Assembly: GCA_026692885.1 (NCBI GenBank)
Contig: JAPLNJ010001181.1
Coordinates: 1-51,545, forward strand
Direction of reading: 5' to 3'
Origin: Planctomycetota bacterium
GTDB lineage: Bacteria; Planctomycetota; Planctomycetia; Pirellulales; Pirellulaceae
DNA length: 51,545 nucleotides
The translations under genes and the position numbers were made by a program. This document shows positions 37,336 to 46,746 of the stretch, one piece after another (the stretch's first letter is position 1; the number at the start of each line of letters is the position of its first letter). The notes under the pieces were generated by a model. The model was not told the origin of the DNA, did not search any database, and worked only from the letters and a program-made list of their open reading frames with translations.

Positions 37336-40300
37336 TTACAGGACTCCCAGGCCGGTGCTGTTCTCCGGCTTCGACCAGCCGCCCATGATATCCTCCGCGA
37401 AACCATCCGAGAGAATCGCGTCCAAGTCCGCCTGATCCGCTGCCAATCGCTTCAGCGACGATTCTTCGTACGCTCCCGCCAACGCCCCGGTCGCGCGGTC
37501 TGCCGCGGGCAGGGACGGCGAAGTGCCGCTGGTGGTGCCCGCGGAGGCGACGGGCCCTGACGTCACCACCGACGAGCGTCTCCCCGCGTCAGGTGTCAGC
37601 GGTGCTACGGGCGAGGCCACTGCGAAGAACGCACTGTGGGGAGCCTCTCCCTCGCCACCGCCGTCGCTATTGAGGCAATTGATCACAGACAAGACATCCA
37701 CGGCAGAGACCATGTGATCATGATTGACATCGAAGTAGTAATGCGAGGACGCTTCCCCTTCGGCCGCCGGTAGGGTGAATGTGCCGAACTTGTTCAGGAA
37801 ATTCACCAGCAGCAGCGCGTCAATCGGTGACACATAGGAATCTCCGTTCACGTCGAAGGGATTCGTGGGATTGGTGTACTCGCCCTCACCAGCCCCTCCC
37901 GTCACGATAATCGAGGTGTCGACGTACTTGACTTGGCTAGGGTCCACCTCAGCATCCCGTCCCACGAGCGTCACGTCATCTTTCGGGGTCAGGTCGGCGC
38001 TGGCGTCGAAAAACAATTCTCCGCTCGACAGGGCTTTGAAGTGGATTTGGAACAAGGTCTGTTCTCCGACGAAAATGATGCTGGAGTCGGTTTTGACCTG
38101 CGTGGCCCCCACCTTGGAAATGAATCCCGCGATCGCCTCGCCCGAACGGCCCACGCCCACTGTATCTGTGGGACCGGCCGTAAAGTACGGACCCCAAGTG
38201 ATCTCAAACTTTAGGGGATTCACGGCGGGGAGCACCTCAAAGAACTCGGCCGCCGTGGCATCGTAACTGATGTTCAGATAGGCTGAGTAAACACCTAGAT
38301 TTGAGGGGCTCAAGTCGCTCACCTTGGCCTCCAGCCAGAATTCCTGGCCGGCCGTAACTTGGCTGATCATGTTACCGTCCCCATCAGTCGTCAGCAAGCG
38401 AATCTGCGCCAGTTCTTTGACGGGGTTAATGTCGACCTTTAGCGTCGCGTATTCCACGTCGGTGTAAGGTACGGGCACACTTGGCGGTTTGATCAGCACG
38501 ACTTGATGCTGCGGAACGTCGGCTGGATCCGTCTTGAATTCCGTGGTAACGACGCCATTCACACCCAGCGTTGGAGCAGTGGCCTTGTAGGTCGAGGAGA
38601 AGAGGAGTCGCTTGTCACTGAATGGCACGGGGTCGAAACCTCCTTGGAACGCGCCAAATTCGTTAATGAGACCAGGGGTGTCGGCATCGTAACTCTGCCC
38701 TGGCCCGCTTACCGGGTTATAACTCGGTCCGCCGAAGAGAGGACCAAAGGCCACAGTTCCGTTGAAAGACACCTGACTGCTATCGTAGAGCATGTCCGCG
38801 TATGCGGAGAACACGCCTTGATCACTTGGCAACAGTCCCGATTGGGGGAAATAGCCGGTCTGATTACGCATGTCCTGGACCCACACCTGCATCTGGAACA
38901 ATTGCCCTTGTCCAACCTGAGGGTTAGTATTAGGCGTTCCGTCAAGGGTCGGGAGTGGGTTTCCGTCCATGTCGGCCGCCACCAGCGAGAACGTCATCTT
39001 GTCGTGCGAAGTTTCACCTGGTAAATGCACGGTCACCTTGGCCGTGGAAGTGGAATTCTGGGCGTCGGTCACCGTGTAGCTGAACCGATCCGGACCAGTG
39101 GCTCCAGGCCGGGGAGTATACAGCACAACTTGGTTGACGACAGCGATGGTGCCGGAGGTTCCAGTCTTGTCCACAGAGGCAATGGTGATCGATCCTGTCG
39201 GGAAGTCATTCTTCAGCACATCCAGGGGCACCCTAGCCGTAGAGCTGGAAAGCGTGAAAGAATCATCCACGGCGGTCACTGGGAGCTCGGGGATCTGAAC
39301 GTTCACGGTTACTGTCGCCTTCGACCAGTTTGTAGCCGGGTTCGGATTGCTCGTGTCTTTGATCCAATATATGAAGGTCTCGGCCGCCAATGATCCTGTA
39401 ATCGGCGTGTAGTAGATCAGCTTGCCGCTGGGATCAATGGTCACCCTCTGGGGGTCTCCGCTGACGCTCGTGATTTGGAGGGCCTGCCGGCCCGCAACGC
39501 TCGGAATGTCGTTCAGCAGGACATCCAGCGGGTTGTTGAAGGTGTTCTGATACACCGTCGGTGATTGCGGCGGGAACTTGTCCGGGACCGCAACCGGGGT
39601 CACGGAAAGGATCTCCAGCGCGTAATCTTCCACTTCGCCGTTCGACGCCGGTCCGTCGTAGCGGACATCAAGATCGCTAGTATACCGGAAGCGCGCGTAC
39701 GTCAGGCCAGGCTTAGCAGAAGCGGGCACCGTCACGTTCAGCGGGGTCACACCGGCAATCAGCGTTGTGCCGAAAAAGACCTGTTCTCCCGGGTCGTTCC
39801 AGTCGCCATCGCGGTTGTAATCGATCCAGCCGTAGAATCGGCCGGCCGGGCGGCCGCCAGTCGCCACGGTGACCTTGAAAATTGAGGTTTTCCCGGGGCT
39901 TAACGGCATCGTGGTCGGGTCGAGCACCACACCATCGTCTCCATCGCCCTTGGCATTGATCGTGGGAACCCCATCCGCACTGCCCGTCACGACGGGGCTC
40001 ACCCCGAGACCAAATCCGGTGACGACCAAATGCGAGGCCCCATTCTGGGCTGCCGTGGTGGGGTAGGGCGCCAGTGTGTTTGGCAACCACGGTGCGGTCC
40101 CCCAGTTGAAGCTATTCTTATTGCTGTTGCCGAAATTCAGAACGACGGTTTGGCCGGTCGTCGTGGTCTGGCCGATCGTCGTTCCCGAGGGCACAACGGT
40201 GATTTTGTTGTCGGACGCGACCGTGATGGTGTAGTAGGTGTACGGCAACGCGGGTTGCGTCAGGTGCCAACCTTGCGGGATCGCTTCCTGGAGGAAATAG

Positions 40301-42213
40301 GTCCCCGCCGCAAGTTGCTGATTGAATGCGAAGGCTCCCATGTCGTCGGTCGTCACGCTCGGCTCGGTGAGGTCATAGTAACCGTCCTTGTCCAAGTCCA
40401 AATAGACCTGCCGGTTAGCCAGCGGCCGTTCGCCCAATTCGGGTCGATAGACGCCATCCTCGTCCGCACTGTCATCGTAGACCACCCCGCTGATCGTAGT
40501 GACAACGGGCTGTAGAGGAGCCGGTGTCGCGAAGGAGAAGCTGCCCCAACGCGTGCCCCATCGTCCCAGGGTCCCCTGCTGGGGTAGGGCGTATTCGTTG
40601 AAGACCCAGAACGTCACTTGGTCTGTGGGATCCACGCCCACAAAGGTATAGTCGCCCCAGCGGCTGACCAACCCGTCGAGCGCGTACCTGTCCAATCCCG
40701 CCGCCAGCGTGCCGGCATTTCGGAGCGTTTTGGGCGCATCTGCCTTCGCCCTCAGGGCGTAGTAGGCGCCGGCGTAGAGGGTGGGACCCGAAGCGGCGAA
40801 TCCGAGCACCATGTTGTCTTGGTAGTCCACGGCCACGGACGGCATGTAGGTGTGGACCGCAAAACCCAGCTCTTCGCCACCCGCACTGCCTTGATCCGCC
40901 AACGTCACCGTGGCCGGGTTCGCTGCCGTGGCGTTGAAACGCAACCAGTACGCCGTGACCTGGTTGATGTCCGGACCGCTTGCTGGGTAGACTTCCGTCG
41001 TCACGTAGAGCGAGTTGTTGCGCCAGACCGCAGAAAGGGTGCGGCGATCGTTGACGACGAGCCTCTCGAGGGTGTTGGGCTGGGGTGCACCAGTGATGGG
41101 AAAAGCGCCCGGCCCGCCAGCGGCTGCTAAATCCGGAGAATCGATGTCCCCCACATTGACCCTGGTCAGTGTAAACTTGGGGGCCACCAGCGGGTTTTCC
41201 ACGGAGATGACCGACACATATTCGAACTTTCCGTCGGTATCGCCATCGTAGGCCGACAACCAAGTGCCAAGAGGTGCGTCGCTTCCATCCGCCTTGTTCG
41301 CCAGTACGACGGCAGGCTGCAAATTACGAAACGTGGGCGCAAGGTTACCGGTTCCCAGTTTCAAGGGGAGTTTGGTGCGCCCGGAGACATCCCACGGTTC
41401 CTGGCGTCCGGTCGACGTATCCCAGACTACGCTCGCCGTCCCGCCATCGTAAAAGCCACCCTTCCCAAATCCCTTGTCGATAATCCATAAACGGTTGCCG
41501 TTACCTACCCCTGCGCCGATAACGGTTGGGGCGAAGGCGAACAAGTTGCCCGTCACATAGATGGCGCCTTTGTCCAGAGCAAAGCCGGGATAGTCTGTCC
41601 AACACGGCGTGGTCGTCGTGGTGGTGACTCCATTGACGGTCGTCGTCGTGAGGACATTTACCGTGGTGTTGATCGACGTGTAGTACCACACGCCATTGGG
41701 GTCATCCTTCTGGGATACCGCCAACAAGATTCGCGACATGTCGACGATACCGCCTTGACTCATATCCGAGACTTCCAGCACCTCGACCACGAACCGTCCG
41801 GCGTAGGGATCGTACAACGCCTTCGGGTCGGTGATAATTGCCCTTGGGGTGGGATTCAGCGAGGCGAAGAAATTAGTCAGGCTCTCATGGACCTGAGGGA
41901 TAGCTGGGCCGCCCGCGACGTCCGGTTTCTTGAACCACTGGATGGATGTGTTGACGACATCCAGCACGTGGTTGGGTCCAATGGCACCGTGGGGGTCCGG
42001 CGGCCTTACAACTGCAGCTCCGCTATTGAAGGCATTTTGTTCGATGTTGATCGCTTCGATCGAGTACTCCAGCGGAGGCGACACCACAGCCAACAGGCGA
42101 CGATCTTCCAGCGTTTCCAATGTGAGGCGGCGACGCCAACCGGTTTCACGGCGGAGCTTGGAGTTCTGGCGACGGGTTCTCTTCTTCAGAGCGGAGAATA
42201 GTCGAGATTTCAC
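37336..42213 (-). CDS. Giant surface protein with LEDRRLLA motif, SdrD_B, GEVED, cadherin-like and cohesin-like domains and a dockerin
   Basis: The 1,625-residue protein starts with GTG at 42213. Residues 1-33 are very basic and lead to LEDRRLLA (35-42), the planctomycete export motif. Domains in order: a large beta-rich region (about 50-560) with DPHGAIGPNHVLDVVN; an SdrD_B-like domain at about 570-667 (SGVVYDDSADEDGVY); a GEVED domain at about 789-868 (YGWIDYNRDGDW to GEVEDYALEI); two cadherin/VCBS-like repeats at about 880-1065 (AVDDSFTLSS, DRFSYTVTD); two cohesin-like regions at about 1070-1260 and 1267-1436; and a type I dockerin at about 1450-1514 (FDVNGDSYVSPIDALLLVNF and FDVNHDHMVSAVDVLSVINC) with calcium-loop residues. 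It should be exported and displayed on the cell surface or matrix. Having both cohesin-like and dockerin modules suggests homotypic assembly. It is probably a single-gene unit. Confidence 0.85.
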   Translation of the reverse strand: MKSRLFSALKKRTRRQNSKLRRETGWRRRLTLETLEDRRLLAVVSPPLEYSIEAINIEQNAFNSGAAVVRPPDPHGAIGPNHVLDVVNTSIQWFKKPDVAGGPAIPQVHESLTNFFASLNPTPRAIITDPKALYDPYAGRFVVEVLEVSDMSQGGIVDMSRILLAVSQKDDPNGVWYYTSINTTVNVLTTTTVNGVTTTTTTPCWTDYPGFALDKGAIYVTGNLFAFAPTVIGAGVGNGNRLWIIDKGFGKGGFYDGGTASVVWDTSTGRQEPWDVSGRTKLPLKLGTGNLAPTFRNLQPAVVLANKADGSDAPLGTWLSAYDGDTDGKFEYVSVISVENPLVAPKFTLTRVNVGDIDSPDLAAAGGPGAFPITGAPQPNTLERLVVNDRRTLSAVWRNNSLYVTTEVYPASGPDINQVTAYWLRFNATAANPATVTLADQGSAGGEELGFAVHTYMPSVAVDYQDNMVLGFAASGPTLYAGAYYALRAKADAPKTLRNAGTLAAGLDRYALDGLVSRWGDYTFVGVDPTDQVTFWVFNEYALPQQGTLGRWGTRWGSFSFATPAPLQPVVTTISGVVYDDSADEDGVYRPELGERPLANRQVYLDLDKDGYYDLTEPSVTTDDMGAFAFNQQLAAGTYFLQEAIPQGWHLTQPALPYTYYTITVASDNKITVVPSGTTIGQTTTTGQTVVLNFGNSNKNSFNWGTAPWLPNTLAPYPTTAAQNGASHLVVTGFGLGVSPVVTGSADGVPTINAKGDGDDGVVLDPTTMPLSPGKTSIFKVTVATGGRPAGRFYGWIDYNRDGDWNDPGEQVFFGTTLIAGVTPLNVTVPASAKPGLTYARFRYTSDLDVRYDGPASNGEVEDYALEILSVTPVAVPDKFPPQSPTVYQNTFNNPLDVLLNDIPSVAGRQALQITSVSGDPQRVTIDPSGKLIYYTPITGSLAAETFIYWIKDTSNPNPATNWSKATVTVNVQIPELPVTAVDDSFTLSSSTARVPLDVLKNDFPTGSITIASVDKTGTSGTIAVVNQVVLYTPRPGATGPDRFSYTVTDAQNSTSTAKVTVHLPGETSHDKMTFSLVAADMDGNPLPTLDGTPNTNPQVGQGQLFQMQVWVQDMRNQTGYFPQSGLLPSDQGVFSAYADMLYDSSQVSFNGTVAFGPLFGGPSYNPVSGPGQSYDADTPGLINEFGAFQGGFDPVPFSDKRLLFSSTYKATAPTLGVNGVVTTEFKTDPADVPQHQVVLIKPPSVPVPYTDVEYATLKVDINPVKELAQIRLLTTDGDGNMISQVTAGQEFWLEAKVSDLSPSNLGVYSAYLNISYDATAAEFFEVLPAVNPLKFEITWGPYFTAGPTDTVGVGRSGEAIAGFISKVGATQVKTDSSIIFVGEQTLFQIHFKALSSGELFFDASADLTPKDDVTLVGRDAEVDPSQVKYVDTSIIVTGGAGEGEYTNPTNPFDVNGDSYVSPIDALLLVNFLNKFGTFTLPAAEGEASSHYYFDVNHDHMVSAVDVLSVINCLNSDGGGEGEAPHSAFFAVASPVAPLTPDAGRRSSVVTSGPVASAGTTSGTSPSLPAADRATGALAGAYEESSLKRLAADQADLDAILSDGFAEDIMGGWSKPENSTGLGVL

Positions 42214-42834
42214 GACGCGACCCTCACTGAGTGAAGTTAGAAGTTAGTTGTCTACCTGGGCAGCACACGGGTCAGTCCAACCCCCATGCTCCGGCGGCTC
42301 GTAGGCACGAATTCTATGGACCGGCTTAGCTTGCGGTATCCCTACGATGTTGGGCAAGCCCGTATCAATTTCGCAAGTTATGACGTAAATGCAATGACAA
42401 AAGTTCCGGACGGCGGGATTTGAACGCCTACCTCGCTATTTCGCCGCAAAGGCCCGGCGAGCCAGCCGCCGCGCCTCCCAATGCGATCTTCGGGCCATCA
42501 AGGAACGTAGCTGTGCAGACGCGGAAGATCCTCGCGGCAGGTCTTCAATATTTTCCTTTTCGGTAGACTGGGAGATCTGGTCGCCAGAATAATCCCTGTT
42601 TCTCGGCACGCATGGAAAGGCGAGCCTGAAGGAGCCGACTTAACCGGAAGTAGCGACCATTGCGGATCTGCCGCCCCGCCCTATGAAACACTTGGAACTA
42701 GGCCGCGGGGATACGACGCCGGTCAGCTCTCGCAACCGCCCTGACGGCCGCCTGACGTGCTTGCGAGCAGAAGACGCAAGTCGTCTTGAGAATGCGTGTT
42801 ATGGAGAATTCGTCGCGGAGCGACCTCCTGAACG

Positions 42835-42993
42835 TAGCCGTGGGTTTTAACCCACCGCGGGAGTTCGTCCGAGCTGCTTTAGTCGCGTAGCGACGATTGA
42901 ACCACCGAGGGCGTGAGGACGTGCCTTCAACCGTCGCTACGCGACTTGTTCGAATTCTGGCGATGGACCTCCGTGGGTTAAAACCCACGGCTA
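42835..42993. repeat. 159-bp element with 21-base terminal inverted repeats
   Basis: The ends TAGCCGTGGGTTTTAACCCA and its reverse complement are identical over 21 bases. Inside, TCGCGTAGCGACGATTGAA (near 42,881) faces TTCAACCGTCGCTACGCGA (near 42,929), so the element is a double-nested hairpin. Confidence 0.7.
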
Positions 42994-43212
42994 AGATCGG
43001 CAGCCGCTACGCGGCAAATACCAGAATGCCGATCGTCCGGTAATGGCCTAGTGCTAGGGTGATGCAAAGTTGCTGGGACATGGGAAATTAGCACGATGGC
43101 AAGGGCGAGAGCCTGTTTCGCTTCTTGCCCCGCAGAGGCGCTCATGACCGCGCGGGACAACGCCCTGATCGTGATCCCAGGTTTTCGCCCCGAGTTGGGG
43201 GCGCGATGAGTG

Positions 43213-43270
43213 AGCGGCAAGGCGCTAGCCGCCGGTTCCGAACGCCACCGGCGGCTAGCGCCTTGCCGCT
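43213..43270. repeat. Perfect palindromic repeat, 24-base arms with a 10-base loop
   Basis: Arms beginning AGCGGCAAGGCGCTAGCC and the exact reverse complement. It lies 85 bases beyond the 3' end of the BBP7 gene (minus strand), where it could stop transcription from that side. Confidence 0.75.
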
Positions 43271-43354
43271 TACTTATAAGCGACCCTAATTCTTAGCCTT
43301 GACAAAGCACTAGTCCGACGAAGCCGACGCTCAATCAGATCCTACCGGCTCACG

Positions 43355-44743
43355 TTACCACATCCACTCGCCGCCAGCGGTAAAACCTGAGTAGAGCAGT
43401 GATCCATTGGTGTTCAGATAACGCGTACGTGGGGTGTAGGGAGCACCGATGGCTGGGTTGAAGTTTTGCATGGCCAGAGCCAGACCATCGAGATAGAACA
43501 CTTCGTAACCACCCCGGAAAGTCAGTTTCGGGCTGACACGATAATTCACCATCAGGCTTAGCTCCCCGGCGAACGGAACCTTCGCGTAGCCCAGGTATTC
43601 CGGGTTCAACAGCGTGTTGACTCGGCCGTCTTGCACGCTGTAGATCGAGGTCGACTGTTGGGCAAAGCTGCCGAATAATGCCCCCTTGCCTTCCACGCCG
43701 ATATTCAAACCCGGCAGTAGACACAACCAAAGATCGCCGCCGATCTGTCCGCCGGGCATCGAGTTTTCCGTGTCCAGGTTGTAGTGGCCGGAACCTGCCG
43801 GAAGCTGTTTCTTATTCAGGGACAGCCATTCGAGGCGTTCGGTCAAATTGACGTACCGGGCACCGAAGAGCCACGAACCTTGCAACAGGCAGCTTGACCC
43901 CTGCCACCGACGCCGATAATTCAACTCGAAGCTATTTAGCGCGTTGGAGTACTCCATCTGGTGCAGATACGCGTAGTCAAACTGTTGCAACCCAGTGGTA
44001 TTATTTTGATTGAAGTTGCTGAACACGGACATCAAGTTATCAGCGCCGTCAGCGCTGGCGAGTCGGTGGAACTGGAACAAACCGAGGTAGGTGAACTCCA
44101 GATCGCTGCCGGGTCCGACCTGCTTGGCGCCCGTCACGCGGAAGCCTGGCATCTCGGTCGGATCGAGGGCATCCGAGGTGATCCGGTTCGCCCCGGCCGC
44201 GCTATTTTCCTTGGAAAAAACTCGGAAGGGCGAAGCATACCGGCGCAGGCCCAAGTACAGGCCTTCCGCTTCGATATCGAACCAGTGAGTTGTGCATTGA
44301 CCCGTTTCGCTGTACGGAGCCAGCAGCGCGAGTGGGTTTCCCAGATAGCGTCTCCCCGACCCGTGGGGGCAATTTGATTCCTCCCCGTAGTCGTCGCCCA
44401 TCTCGCCGCCGACCATCCCCGCAGTGAGTTCTCCGCCCGGGGCACCGACCGCATCCCGGTACACACCTGGCGCGACTTCGACGTACGGCGGAGGTGCGTA
44501 GCCCGCCTGAGCAACGCCGTTCCAGCCAGGTCCATACGCCCCGTATCCCGGCATTTGGGAAGGATTCCACATCATTTGCGGCTGTCCAACGCCCCCTGGA
44601 CTCACGCTTCCTGGCTGCGGCATCCCGGCCCCAGGAAGATACGCTTGCTGTGCAAACGTCGCTGCGGGCCCCAATGAGATCGCTGCGAACAAGGTCGAGA
44701 TTGTGGACAGCGTGGTCAGCCACCAAGCCCTTCGGCTAGTCAT
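43355..44743 (-). CDS. BBP7-family outer-membrane beta-barrel protein
   Basis: The 462-residue protein starts at ATG 44743 with a signal peptide (WLTTLSTISTLFAAISLGPAATFA); the frame runs to 44,884 without features. Residues 25-100 are rich in Pro, Gly and Tyr (GYGAYGPGWNGVAQAGYAPP). The C-terminal 320 residues alternate strands: WFDIEAEGLYLGLRR, SDLEFTYLGLFQFHR, SFELNYRRRWQGSSCLLQGS, WLFGARYVNLTERLEW, GGQIGGDLWLCLLPGLNIGV, LTFRGGYEVFYLDGLALAMQ, and a final GFTAGGEWMW ending in an aromatic residue, as outer-membrane barrels do. This is the Rhodopirellula BBP7 group. It is abundant in planctomycetes but of unknown function; it may be a porin or structural protein. It is a single-gene unit. Confidence 0.87.
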   Translation of the reverse strand: MTSRRAWWLTTLSTISTLFAAISLGPAATFAQQAYLPGAGMPQPGSVSPGGVGQPQMMWNPSQMPGYGAYGPGWNGVAQAGYAPPPYVEVAPGVYRDAVGAPGGELTAGMVGGEMGDDYGEESNCPHGSGRRYLGNPLALLAPYSETGQCTTHWFDIEAEGLYLGLRRYASPFRVFSKENSAAGANRITSDALDPTEMPGFRVTGAKQVGPGSDLEFTYLGLFQFHRLASADGADNLMSVFSNFNQNNTTGLQQFDYAYLHQMEYSNALNSFELNYRRRWQGSSCLLQGSWLFGARYVNLTERLEWLSLNKKQLPAGSGHYNLDTENSMPGGQIGGDLWLCLLPGLNIGVEGKGALFGSFAQQSTSIYSVQDGRVNTLLNPEYLGYAKVPFAGELSLMVNYRVSPKLTFRGGYEVFYLDGLALAMQNFNPAIGAPYTPRTRYLNTNGSLLYSGFTAGGEWMW

Positions 44744-45379
44744 GGGACGTCTCTCCGCGGCTGGAAATGTGTTTACGCAATCTGCCTCGACGCCCGTTCG
44801 GCGTCTACAGTTGCTCCTGAACTTGGCACGCACCATCGGCGCCGCTACAACAGCGGCGGCGAGATCCAAGTTCGCTCGACACACACTATCGGTTCGTAAT
44901 AACAGCTAGAATCACTACTTCCGGTACTAGCGGAAGAGTTGCCTTAGATTTCCAAGACGCGCAAGATGCCGCATCTTATCTAGCCGTTTGCATGGTCCCA
45001 GATGTCTTCTCGTTCCGACGCTCTGCGTCGGAACGCAAGCCCCGGACGTTCTGCGTCCTTGGGCAGACGACGCGGAGCGTCGAAACGTTTGCGTTCCCAC
45101 GCGGAGAGCACGCGGAGAGGCTGTGAAAAAATCGTAGGGTGGGCCAAGTACTCGCGGCCCACCATCGAAAGCAAGCAGTCCAGCAGTGGGTGACCGATCG
45201 CCACGCCGAAATGTGGGCCAAGTACTCGCGGCCCACCGTCGAAAACAAGGCCATCTTCTTAGAATAGGTGGGCCGCGAGTACTTGGCCCGTCCTACCGTG
45301 AATCGTATTCGCACATTCTTTCACAGCCTCGAAGCGTGGGAACGAGAGAAAGTCCAGGGCTGGAATTGGTCGCGCCAGC
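44744..45379. repeat. Nested palindromic repeats between the BBP7 and DUF900 genes
   Basis: From outside in: GAGGCTGTGAAA at 45,116 faces TTTCACAGCCTC at 45,320; CGTAGGGTGGGCC faces GGCCCGTCCTACG-like sequence at 45,287; and GTGGGCCAAGTACTCGCGG occurs at about 45,140 and 45,212, with a reversed copy at about 45,267. The left part (45,008-45,110) holds GACGCTCTGCGTCGG units like those in the SUMF1-HDAC linker. The rest (44,744-45,000) should contain the BBP7 promoter; no gene is seen. Confidence 0.7.
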
Positions 45380-46714
45380 CTATTTCTGGAAGAACAGAAA
45401 ATAGGAGTTACGGGCGACCACGCCGCGTCGGTCGGCGGCGACCCCGGACAGAACCATGCGCAAATCGCGAAGGATGGTCGGGCTATCACCGTAGTAGGAG
45501 TGGCCCAAGAGACTCCTGTCGACACCGCTGGCATCCAGCACTTCGATCTTCGGGTGTTCGGGAAAGACCGAGAGATTCTTGCCACCTTCGCCGAGGCGGA
45601 CGTAGTGATGTGCCTTTTTCGAGGCCAACAGCGCGACGTCCTCGGACGAGGCGTAGATCGAAATCCGCTCGGCAGCGTTGACGATCCGCGGTGCAATTTG
45701 TTGGCGAAAGATGGCCGCATCGATGTCCGGTGCGGCGAGGATGATCTGGTTGTAACGCGGCGACTTCCCGCTTCGCGTTTGCCCCAACTCGCTCAGGGCA
45801 TCACTCAGCACGCGAGTGCCCATGCTATGCGCAATCAGATGGACTCTCTGGGCACCGGTTTCCTGCAGGTATTGCGTCAGGAACTCGACCAGGTGCGGGC
45901 GAGTCCAGACGGCATTCCCCTCGCACTCCACGTAATTCTTCGGCGCTGGCCAAGTGTACATCACTGCCGCGCCGTCGAAGCCGAGGTCATATTTCATCTG
46001 CGCCGTGCGACGGGCCGCTTCGGCGAACTCGACGTTGAAGCCGTGGACAAACAAGAACGCGGACTGGGTGGCCGATTGGCGAATGTCTTCCCGCAGCAAG
46101 TTTACGAAGGCCCGGCCAGCTAACGGCCGGACCGCTAGCAACGTCACGTGCCGAGCCGGATTCTGCGTAAACTCCAGCTTCCAAATCGCGGGGCGTTCAA
46201 TTTCACCAGGGTCATGCTTGTAGGGCACGCTAACGTCGCACTGACCGCACTCGAAAGGGGTCAATGTCGTGCCGGTTCCTCGTTCCGAGCCGTAGCAATC
46301 ATCCGGCGTGTCTCCGGCTCGCTGGCGGTCAGTAGCGTACAGAATTCGCACTCGCGTGAATCCCTTCTCGATCTGCCCGGGCGGCGATGCGGTCTCCCAG
46401 GCCTTCAGCGTCGGCGGCAGCTCATCCGCAGGCGGGCCGTGCGAAGTCACTTCCGCCGGTGGATTCGGCGGTGGCACAGTCGGGTCCGCGACCCTCGTGG
46501 ATCTGGGGGGGGCACTCCCGGCAGGTGACGGCCAAGAAGGGTCTGCCGGGAACTCAGCCGGGACGGTTTCCGGCTCCGATTTGGACTCCGCGGTGGCGTC
46601 CCCTGTCGGCTCTGGCCTGACCGCGGCGGCGCGTTTCATGTCCTGAGGGGCCTGGCCTGAACATCCCACGACCGCTAACCATGCGGCCAGTGCCAGAGCG
46701 GGCTTTCGATCCAT
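45380..46714 (-). CDS. Lipoprotein with DUF900-type alpha/beta-hydrolase domain
   Basis: The 444-residue protein starts at ATG 46714. LAAWLAVVGC with Cys18 is a lipobox, so it should be membrane-anchored. Residues 20-110 are Pro/Ala/Glu-rich and disordered. The hydrolase part begins at about 118 (FTRVRILYATDRQRAGD), followed by YGSERGTGTTLTPFECGQCD, VSVPYKHDPGEIERP, FLFVHGFNVEFAEAARRTAQ, AVMYTWPAPKNYVECEGNAV, VHLIAHSMGTRVLSDAL with nucleophile Ser, and IILAAPDIDAAIF with the likely Asp. A C-terminal GHSYYGDSPTI carries the probable His. DUF900 proteins are predicted serine hydrolases (esterase/lipase-like) found in many bacteria; the substrate is unknown. It is the downstream neighbour of top6B, 32 bases away on the same strand, occupying the place where the partner subunit gene would be expected. 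Confidence 0.85.
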   Translation of the reverse strand: MDRKPALALAAWLAVVGCSGQAPQDMKRAAAVRPEPTGDATAESKSEPETVPAEFPADPSWPSPAGSAPPRSTRVADPTVPPPNPPAEVTSHGPPADELPPTLKAWETASPPGQIEKGFTRVRILYATDRQRAGDTPDDCYGSERGTGTTLTPFECGQCDVSVPYKHDPGEIERPAIWKLEFTQNPARHVTLLAVRPLAGRAFVNLLREDIRQSATQSAFLFVHGFNVEFAEAARRTAQMKYDLGFDGAAVMYTWPAPKNYVECEGNAVWTRPHLVEFLTQYLQETGAQRVHLIAHSMGTRVLSDALSELGQTRSGKSPRYNQIILAAPDIDAAIFRQQIAPRIVNAAERISIYASSEDVALLASKKAHHYVRLGEGGKNLSVFPEHPKIEVLDASGVDRSLLGHSYYGDSPTILRDLRMVLSGVAADRRGVVARNSYFLFFQK

Positions 46715-46746
46715 CGTCCCACCTCCCGGTTCTGCGTGCTAGTGAG

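Larger units (their letters stand above)
42214..43354. other. 1.1-kb gene-free region with hairpin elements
   Basis: No gene is recognised. The region contains an element with 21-base inverted ends at 42,835-42,993, a perfect 24-base hairpin at 43,213-43,270, and at about 43,050-43,314 a stretch whose ends share CTAGTGCT in inverted orientation, possibly a decayed transposable element. A tRNA-like string at 42,405-42,425 was examined and rejected. Confidence 0.5.

Noticed and set aside
42405..42480. tRNA-like string on the minus strand (GTTCAAATCCCGCCGTCCGG).
   Set aside because: It resembles a T-loop and acceptor end, but no matching 5' acceptor strand, no paired T stem and no proper anticodon arm can be drawn.
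43049..43314. Possible intact transposable element with CTAGTGCT ends.
   Set aside because: Inverted similarity is limited to about eight bases plus scattered matches, and there is no transposase; kept only as a possible decayed element.
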